This document shows, piece after piece, positions 6,020 to 10,581 of a DNA stretch of 10,581 bases (within the stretch, counting starts at the first letter, position 1; every line of letters starts with the position of its first letter). Location: positions 1 to 10,581 of the forward strand of contig LARN01000050.1 of the NCBI GenBank assembly GCA_000980495.1, in the 5' to 3' direction. Position numbers and translations under genes: made by a program. Under the pieces are notes generated by a model. It was not told the DNA's origin. It saw nothing but the letters and a program-made list of their open reading frames with translations, and made no database searches. This DNA is from Acinetobacter sp. N54.MGS-139 (GTDB taxonomy: Bacteria; Pseudomonadota; Gammaproteobacteria; Burkholderiales; Burkholderiaceae_F).

Positions 6020-7384
6020 TTATTGATTCCAAGCGTTTAATTCCTCAAAGCATTGAATCTCGCCTTTGAAAATCGTTGAAAAAACTTCGAGGCGTCCGTT
6101 TCGATGCTTTGCTAAATCCATATAAATGGTTCTGGAGTCGCCTTGTTCCTGGCCGAATTTCGCCTTGGAATAGAGCAGGAGCACCATGTCGGCGTCCTGT
6201 TCAATGGAGCCCGACTCTCTGAGGTCGGACAAAAGCGGAGTATGGTTCGGACGGTTTTCGACCTGACGGTTAAGCTGTGATAAAAGAAGTACCGGCGCAT
6301 TGAGCTCTTTGGCCAGAAGCTTCAAACCTCTGGAAAGAATACCGATCTGTATGGAGCGAAGATCCGCAGAAGCGTTTTCGTCTTCCTGTTCAAGGAGCTG
6401 AAGATAGTCAACTACGACAAGTCCGATACTGCCGACCTGAGCGGCAAGCTGACGCAGCTTTGTCTTGATGCGCATAAGTGTCAGCTCACTGGAACTGTCA
6501 ACGAATATCGGTGCTTTGGACAGCACTTCTTGAGCTTGATAAATTTTGCTCCATTGAGTATCCGTCATTTGGGCGCCATCGATACTTTCCATTTCAACTT
6601 CGCTCTCAGAGCTCAGCATTCTTTTAAGGACTTCGTTTTTCGTCATTTCCAGTGCGAAGATCGCTACCGGCTTCTTCTGACGAACAGCCGTCCGTCTTGC
6701 GACTTGCAGCGCAAAAGCCGTCTTGCCGATGCCCGGACGTGCTGCGATAACAACCAGTTGTCCGGGTCTAAAGCCTCGCGTTACGTCGTCAAGCTGCTCG
6801 ATCCCGCTTTCGCAGCCGCGAATTTCCGTCGGAGACTCCGCGATAGAACGCATCTCGTCAATGACGCCGTCCAAAATAGAGCCGGCAGACTCAAAGGAAG
6901 AAGCTTCTTTATTTTTGCCAAGTCCCATTTTTAAGAACTCGCTTTGAACGCGGTCGAGCAAGTCTTCGGAAGAGGCTCCTCTGTCTGAATTGACTTCAGC
7001 TTCTAACTGAGCCAGTTTGGAAATGAGGTTGCGTTTGAGTGCCTTATCTTTGACGATTCTTGCATATTCGCTGAGGTTAGCTGCGCTGGCGTAGCTTTCC
7101 GTCAAACGATTGAGGTACTCCAATCCGCCTGTCTCTTTTTCATTTCCGATTTCTCTCAATAAATCTGAGACCGTGAGTACATCGGCAGGTTTGCCTTGAG
7201 AGGCCAAAGAGAAAATGGCCTGATAAATCAGTCGATTGGCATAGCTGTAAAAGTCACCGGGCTCTAAAGGCGGTTCAATTAAATGGAAAGCCTCCGGATT
7301 GGCTAAAAGAGCACCCAATAAAGCATGTTCAGCTTCCTGAGAGTGAGGAGGAAGCGGTAAAGAATCGATGATAGGAGCAGACAT
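6020..7384 (-). CDS. dnaB: Replicative DNA helicase DnaB
   Basis: This 454-residue hexameric 5'-3' helicase unwinds DNA at the replication fork and interacts with primase. The N-terminal DnaB domain covers about residues 10-105 (PPHSQEAEHALLGALL near the start), then a linker and the RecA-like domain from about 168. Walker A ARPGIGKTAF is at about 215-224, Walker B VVVDYLQL at 323-330, SQLNR at 369-373, SDLRESGSIEQDAD at 386-399, and the AKHRNGR arginine-finger region at 425-431. All catalytic motifs are intact and the length is normal. I chose the ATG at 7384, with AGG 6 nt upstream; a TTG two codons earlier has no room for a ribosome site. dnaB is normally a chromosomal gene next to rplI. 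Here it stands alone, 640 bp from an iteron origin, suggesting a plasmid-owned helicase matched to the Rep protein. Confidence 0.95.
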   Translation of the reverse strand: MSAPIIDSLPLPPHSQEAEHALLGALLANPEAFHLIEPPLEPGDFYSYANRLIYQAIFSLASQGKPADVLTVSDLLREIGNEKETGGLEYLNRLTESYASAANLSEYARIVKDKALKRNLISKLAQLEAEVNSDRGASSEDLLDRVQSEFLKMGLGKNKEASSFESAGSILDGVIDEMRSIAESPTEIRGCESGIEQLDDVTRGFRPGQLVVIAARPGIGKTAFALQVARRTAVRQKKPVAIFALEMTKNEVLKRMLSSESEVEMESIDGAQMTDTQWSKIYQAQEVLSKAPIFVDSSSELTLMRIKTKLRQLAAQVGSIGLVVVDYLQLLEQEDENASADLRSIQIGILSRGLKLLAKELNAPVLLLSQLNRQVENRPNHTPLLSDLRESGSIEQDADMVLLLYSKAKFGQEQGDSRTIYMDLAKHRNGRLEVFSTIFKGEIQCFEELNAWNQ

Positions 7385-7408
7385 AAACAACCTACAAAAG
7401 TTTTTCCC

Positions 7409-7436
7409 ATTGTAGATAGTTAGATAAAAAGCTCAA
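7409..7436 (-). promoter_or_regulatory. Probable dnaB promoter
   Basis: On the minus strand TTGAGC (7431-7436) and TACAAT (7409-7414) are separated by 16 bp. A transcript would start near 7402 and give a leader of about 18 nt with the AGG ribosome site. No other promoter-like pair stands out here. Confidence 0.45.
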
Positions 7437-7462
7437 AAAAATCAGAGGTAAAAAAATTAAAA

Positions 7463-7479
7463 ATGAGGAAAAGACCACA
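7463..7479 (-). repeat. 17-bp iteron-like repeat, 15/17
   Basis: ATGAGGAAAAGACCACA lies between the acyltransferase stop codon (next base but one) and the dnaB promoter, ending 27 bp upstream of its -35 element. A protein bound here could affect dnaB transcription. Confidence 0.7.
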
Positions 7480-7480
7480 A

Positions 7481-8602
7481 TTACTTTTGGATTGCCGGAG
7501 CATTAAGGAAGTCAGTTACTTTTTTGTCTAACGGTTGGAGTCGAGGCAACAGGTATCTTTGGTACCCGGACTGAAGAATCTTTTCCCAAATAAGATCCAA
7601 AATTGCGCAAACAAAAAATACGATTGTGATGACTGCAAGTGCATACAGGATGAACCAAGAGGCACCCAAGTATTCCGGCACGTGGAATACTTTGCTCCAG
7701 AGCCACGGATAAACAATCGGATTCTCATGAATGAGGTAGACGCCGAACATAGCTGCCGCCAACTTGTTGATCCACGGTTTATAGCTGATCTGAAGTTGTT
7801 TAAAGAAGACAAAAAGCGAGAGCGCACAAACTAAAGAGAAGACGCTATACAAGTTTGCAAAGGTGAACCAATCAATGTAGCCGATGAAAGTTCCGGCGCG
7901 ATTATTCCAATCGGCAAGTGCAATGATGATGGCGATAATGCCCCAACTCAATCCGCAAACCGACAAACATACGGATTGGGGGAAGGTTTTCTTTTCTAGG
8001 TAGTCCCTGAGGAAAGCGCCCCAGGAAAAGAGATAAACAAACCAAAAAAGCGTTGAACCGTAATATTCCGGTTTAGTTGTGAGCGTGGGGATGACAGACC
8101 AGAAAAAACCGAAAATTAATAAGAAAGCGAACAGCTTTCGCTGCCCTAACGCTTTAATTCCTATCGTGATAAACGGAGAGAGCAGAATAAGGAGGAAGTA
8201 GGCGGAAACAAACCAATAAAAATCATTTCGTATTGGGAAAAAACAGCTGACCAAAGAACTCCAACTAAAGGGATGTAAACCGAGAGCACAAAAGAGCAGG
8301 AAAAAGATAATTACGTAGGAGAACGTCTTTATCCACAGATAGACAAGGCTGGAAAATTTACTGAATTTTTTAGCGAGAAAATATCCGGTGATTAAAACAA
8401 ATAAATTAACGCCGATTTTGCCTCCGGTTGAAAGCAGCTGATCCAAGTAAAAATTAAAAGAGAGAGGCGCTGAGCCGCTCCAAATCGAGACTCCGCCGTG
8501 CACGGAGAAGTGATGCATCACAATGAGGTACATCGCCAAAATTCGAGAGAGCTCGAGATTGGATTGTCGTGGTGCCTTTTTCACATATTTGGCGTCAGTC
8601 AT
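7481..8602 (-). CDS. Acyltransferase-3 family membrane protein
   Basis: This 373-residue integral membrane protein with about ten predicted helices belongs to the acyltransferase-3 family (OafA/NodX-like), which transfers acetyl or other acyl groups to sugars of surface polysaccharide, peptidoglycan or other exported acceptors. The family signature R-x10-H is seen as R20 and H31 in ELSRILAMYLIVMHHFSVHG, followed by GKIGVNLFVLITGYFLAKKF. The length matches the bare transmembrane form without an SGNH extension. No strong Shine-Dalgarno is visible; GAGATAAG lies before the ATG. Codons 6-11 (YVKKAP) overlap a degenerate 17-bp repeat. It is transcribed toward dnaB, with a 96-bp gap and no clear terminator, so read-through is possible. 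There are no glycan synthesis genes nearby, so the acceptor is unknown. I read it as cargo. Confidence 0.87.
   Translation of the reverse strand: MTDAKYVKKAPRQSNLELSRILAMYLIVMHHFSVHGGVSIWSGSAPLSFNFYLDQLLSTGGKIGVNLFVLITGYFLAKKFSKFSSLVYLWIKTFSYVIIFFLLFCALGLHPFSWSSLVSCFFPIRNDFYWFVSAYFLLILLSPFITIGIKALGQRKLFAFLLIFGFFWSVIPTLTTKPEYYGSTLFWFVYLFSWGAFLRDYLEKKTFPQSVCLSVCGLSWGIIAIIIALADWNNRAGTFIGYIDWFTFANLYSVFSLVCALSLFVFFKQLQISYKPWINKLAAAMFGVYLIHENPIVYPWLWSKVFHVPEYLGASWFILYALAVITIVFFVCAILDLIWEKILQSGYQRYLLPRLQPLDKKVTDFLNAPAIQK
8570..8586 (+). repeat. Degenerate 17-bp repeat at the start of the acyltransferase gene
   Basis: The last eleven bases, CTTTTTCACAT, match the consensus exactly, while the TGTGGT arm is shifted (GTGGTGC; 14/17 ungapped). 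It may be a decayed site or a coincidence of the codons for YVKKAP. Confidence 0.35.
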
Positions 8603-9282
8603 TGCTTATCTCATTGAGTAAGGAACTCGAAGAGACAGTATAAATAAGGCCAGAGAAAACCGTCTAAACGATTTATCGCAATAGGATCAGAATGCAGTTA
8701 ACGCCTTGAAAGAGATCTCTCAGAAGTGTTTTTTGGCCGAGGCGCATAGGACTAAAAAATTGTGGTCTTTTTCACATAATAGAGAATGAAAATGTGCAGG
8801 AATTTAGTTGGTTGAGCTCAATGCTCCGGCAGTCGCTGAACGGATAAGGATTTTTAGCGTGACTGTGCTCTAAAGCTTTCTTCTCCAGCTCTAAACAATG
8901 AGAAAAAGACCACAATCTACGGAGGAGAAACTTTGGAATATGTGTAAAAGACCACAAAAAATTAGTTATTGCTTCTTTGAAAGGGCGAGATAGGCAGCAG
9001 CATGAAATCGCTATCGTTATTTAGGCGGAAAAGTCCTCAGAGGTGGAAAAATCGGGAAAAAAATGTGGTCTTTTTTACATAGAAAAAGAAAAAAGGAGAA
9101 TGAATAAGTGGAAAAGACCACAAGGCAAGACAGCAGAATGGCAATTCGCAAAAACTGTGGTCAAAACTACATTTTTGTCGTCTTGCATTTCAATTTGTTC
9201 GGTTTGGCAAAACAGGCAACTTCTCGGACTCACCTAAATAAAGCGCCGGATTGCTAAACTTTTGGTTTCTAGGACTACAAGA
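8603..9282. other. Gene-free region with the second repeat cluster
   Basis: No convincing gene is seen. Two short open frames (8772-8957 minus, and 9043-9237 plus with a GTG start) are read straight through repeat copies and have no recognisable content. The repeat cluster at 8761-9172 dominates the stretch. The last 90 bp hold the leader of the EamA gene. Confidence 0.6.
8761..9172. repeat. Second cluster of six 17-bp repeats, mixed orientation (incA-like)
   Basis: Copies start at 8761 (+, perfect), 8898 (-, 16/17), 8940 (-, 16/17), 9064 (+, 16/17), 9106 (-, 15/17) and 9156 (+, ends intact, centre A-rich, 11/17). The steps 8898-8940 and 9064-9106 are both 42 bp, four helical turns. Unlike the origin array, the orientation alternates and there is no A+T-rich melting tract beside it. 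By analogy with the incA iterons of plasmid P1 it may titrate Rep or pair with the origin to limit copy number. Confidence 0.7.
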
Positions 9283-10194
9283 ATGCTGAAAATTCTCAAA
9301 GGTGTCTTCCTGGCAGCATTTGCAGGCTGCTGCTGGGGAAGTATGGCCGTGGCTGCCCAATATCTTTTTACTAACTGCGGTTTTGAAGCCCGTCACCTTA
9401 CAACGCTTCGCTTAATCGGAGCCGGGGTTCTGTTATTGGCGCTTCAAGCTGCTTTCGGAGGATTTCAAAGTATTCTGAAACCGTTCAAAGAAAAGCGAAA
9501 TATCCGTGACGTTTTGATCTACGGTGTCGGCGTTCTTTTAATTCAATACACGTTCTTCCTTGCGATTGAGCAGAGTAATGCCGGAACCGCAGCTATTATG
9601 GTTGGTGTCGGTCCGCTTTTTATCATCGGATATTTGGCGATCTGCAAACATCGAAAACCTGTCCCCAAAGAATTCTTTTGTCTCTTTCTGGCTATAAGCG
9701 GAGTTTCTTTGGTCGTTACTAAAGGAAATTTCGAGTCTCTGGATTTTGTTTCTACCGGAGCATTTTGGGGCTTGCTGTCATCCGCTTTCGGGGCTTTTTG
9801 CACTGTACAGCCTAAAAACGTTATCTCTCGTGTCGGAGTTTCTAATGTTGTGGGCTGGGGAATGGTTGTCGGCGGATCGATTGCTTGTCTCTTCACGAAT
9901 CCCTTTGCAATGGATGTTCATTGGACTTTGCCCTCTGTTCTTTGTTATTTCCAAATAATTGCTTTCGGAACGGTTGCGGCATTCTGGTGTTATCTCAAAA
10001 GTACTGAGTACGTTATTCCGTCAATCACAGCTATCCTCGGTTCCTTTGAACCCTTATCCGCAGTTGCCCTGTCGGTGATTATTCTCGGGGCTACGTTCAA
10101 TTCATATGAACTGCTTGGCGCAACAGCTATTCTTGCCAACATGCTTATTCTTGCGTGGCCGTCTAAAGATACGGAATCATTAACTGCAAACTGA
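9283..10194 (+). CDS. EamA/DMT-family transporter
   Basis: This 303-residue protein with about ten predicted membrane helices belongs to the drug/metabolite transporter superfamily (EamA, RhaT-like), inner membrane. It shows the two-repeat layout: an opening GVFLAAFAGCCWGSMAVAAQ and R-rich LTTLRLIGAGVLLLAL in the first half. The second half starts near GLLSSAFGAFCTVQPK and ends with SITAILGSFEPLSAVALSVI, a conserved pattern of the family (A-x-x-x-x-x-E-P). The substrate cannot be told from sequence; members export amino acids, purines or drugs. I chose the ATG at 9283 because AGGA (9271-9274) lies 8 nt upstream. A TTG at 9262 is in frame but has no ribosome site. It is the only gene besides parAB on the + strand, and it lies between the second repeat cluster and the rRNA promoters. 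A small hairpin (10195-10215) follows its stop without a T run. Confidence 0.88.
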   Translation: MLKILKGVFLAAFAGCCWGSMAVAAQYLFTNCGFEARHLTTLRLIGAGVLLLALQAAFGGFQSILKPFKEKRNIRDVLIYGVGVLLIQYTFFLAIEQSNAGTAAIMVGVGPLFIIGYLAICKHRKPVPKEFFCLFLAISGVSLVVTKGNFESLDFVSTGAFWGLLSSAFGAFCTVQPKNVISRVGVSNVVGWGMVVGGSIACLFTNPFAMDVHWTLPSVLCYFQIIAFGTVAAFWCYLKSTEYVIPSITAILGSFEPLSAVALSVIILGATFNSYELLGATAILANMLILAWPSKDTESLTAN

Positions 10195-10244
10195 TGTTGT
10201 ATAAAGCACACAACAATTAGAAACATTTGTAAGACGTGCTCAAC

Positions 10245-10273
10245 TTGCGCACTCTGAATTGTTTCGTTAAGAT
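10245..10273 (+). promoter_or_regulatory. rRNA operon promoter, upstream candidate (P1)
   Basis: TTGCGC (10245-10250), a 17-bp spacer and TAAGAT (10268-10273), followed by a GC-containing discriminator (GCACGTC). An A+T-rich stretch lies upstream. Its position about 310 bp before the 16S start suits a P1-type rRNA promoter. Confidence 0.5.
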
Positions 10274-10349
10274 GCACGTCCTGTCGCTGGTGCACAACGC
10301 AGCAACGATAAACGGAAATGAAGTTTTACATTTGAAGTTATTCAGTCGT

Positions 10350-10377
10350 TTGACAGAAAATTTTAAACGAGTAAAAT
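10350..10377 (+). promoter_or_regulatory. rRNA operon promoter, strong downstream candidate (P2)
   Basis: TTGACA (10350-10355), a 16-bp spacer and TAAAAT (10372-10377): a consensus -35 with a near-consensus -10 at the spacing usual for rRNA promoters. An A+T-rich UP-like tract (GAAGTTTTACATTTGAAGTT) lies upstream. Transcription would start near 10384, just before the boxB-boxA elements. Confidence 0.75.
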
Positions 10378-10581
10378 TTCAATTCTTCGCTCACGAAACT
10401 GAGCGGCGGCGAAAGCCGAAATGATCTTTAAAAATTTATCGACGACCGATAAGAGCGGGCACTGAGAAGTCTGCAGTGGAAGCTGCAAATTTAAATTGCT
10501 CGATCTTATTGGAGATGAAGGAGTAGAAAATACTCCGTCAAACACCAAGCAAGAGTAATTCGAGCGACAACAGAGATTAAA
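10378..10581 (+). other. 16S rRNA leader with boxB hairpin and boxA
   Basis: The hairpin CGGC-GAAA-GCCG (10407-10418) is a boxB-like element with a GNRA tetraloop. Three bases later comes TGATCTTTAAAA (10422-10433), close to the rrn boxA TGCTCTTTAACA. CCGATAAGAGCGGGCACTGA (10446-10465) then recalls the leader just downstream of boxA in betaproteobacterial rrn operons. Further stems are TGCAG/CTGCA (10472/10483) and GGAGTA/TACTCC (10520-10536). The window ends in AGAGATTAAA, which in this group directly precedes the mature 16S start. No 16S bases are seen, so the gene is inferred to begin at or just past the right edge. Confidence 0.82.

Noticed and set aside
4035..7384. Main chromosomal origin carrying a plasmid-type initiator
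   Set aside because: No dnaA, dnaN, gyrB or other usual origin neighbours; if this were chromosomal, the 5S at the left and dnaB at the right would both run head-on to forks from this origin. A plasmid circle explains the ends better, though capture into a chromosome between two rrn operons is not excluded.
8329..8337. Perfect DnaA box TTATCCACA
   Set aside because: Single copy inside the acyltransferase gene, 3 kb from the iterons, without a second box; a chance match is likely.
8772..8957. 61-codon open frame on the minus strand between repeat copies
   Set aside because: It spans two repeat copies and overlaps the end of a third, with no recognisable content; better explained as non-coding control DNA.
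481..9172. CRISPR array or mobile MITE as an explanation of the repeats
   Set aside because: The unit is only 17 bp, spacers are irregular and mostly contain genes, orientation varies, and there are no cas genes, transposase or target duplications.
9043..9237. 64-codon open frame with GTG start on the plus strand
   Set aside because: It spans three repeat copies and lacks a recognisable domain; the GTG has no good ribosome site.

Overview
The window reads as almost all of a small replicon that carries a ribosomal RNA operon. It opens inside a 5S rRNA gene (1-74, then a terminator) and closes at the last bases of a 16S rRNA leader (tandem promoters, boxB hairpin and boxA at about 10245-10581). 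Both ends point rightward. Joining the right end to the left end through one 16S-23S-5S unit would give a circle of roughly 15-16 kb, taking about 5 kb for a normal operon. Between the ends lie a Rep_3-type plasmid initiator with a phased iteron array, a parA-parB pair with two palindromic candidate parS sites, a full-length replicative helicase dnaB, two transporter genes and an acyltransferase. The 5S fragment and the boxA/leader style fit a betaproteobacterium (Burkholderiales, possibly Sutterellaceae-like). That assignment is inference from recalled rRNA sequence, not from a search.

Layout from left to right: 5S 3' end and terminator; a 570-bp gene-free stretch with two GTGAACATGTTCAC palindromes and two copies of a 17-bp repeat; parA-parB (+); a hairpin made of two inverted repeat copies; an MFS transporter (-); a hairpin terminator; rep (-); six phased iterons (5238-5383) and a very A+T-rich tract, together the likely oriV; a gene-free region ending in a strong + strand terminator; dnaB (-); an acyltransferase-3 membrane protein (-); a gene-free 660-bp block with a second cluster of the same repeat; an EamA-type transporter (+); and the rrn promoter and leader region.

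The striking feature is the 17-bp repeat TGTGGTCTTTTTCACAT. I count 17 copies with at most two mismatches (5 of them perfect, 13 outside the oriV array) and 5 weaker ones. They run from 481 to 9172 and none lies in the rrn flanks. In front of rep the copies are direct repeats spaced 22, 32, 21, 33 and 21 bp, which is two or three helical turns each time; this identifies the family as probable iterons. The other copies may titrate or handcuff Rep (like incA of plasmid P1), or serve a KorB-like global regulator.

Working model: Rep binds the iterons and loads the plasmid-encoded (or host) DnaB, ParAB segregates the element, and the element supplies rRNA. Known rrn-plasmids (Aureimonas and others) also use Rep_3 initiators. 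The main alternative is a chromosomal segment between two direct rrn operons that has captured a plasmid replicon.
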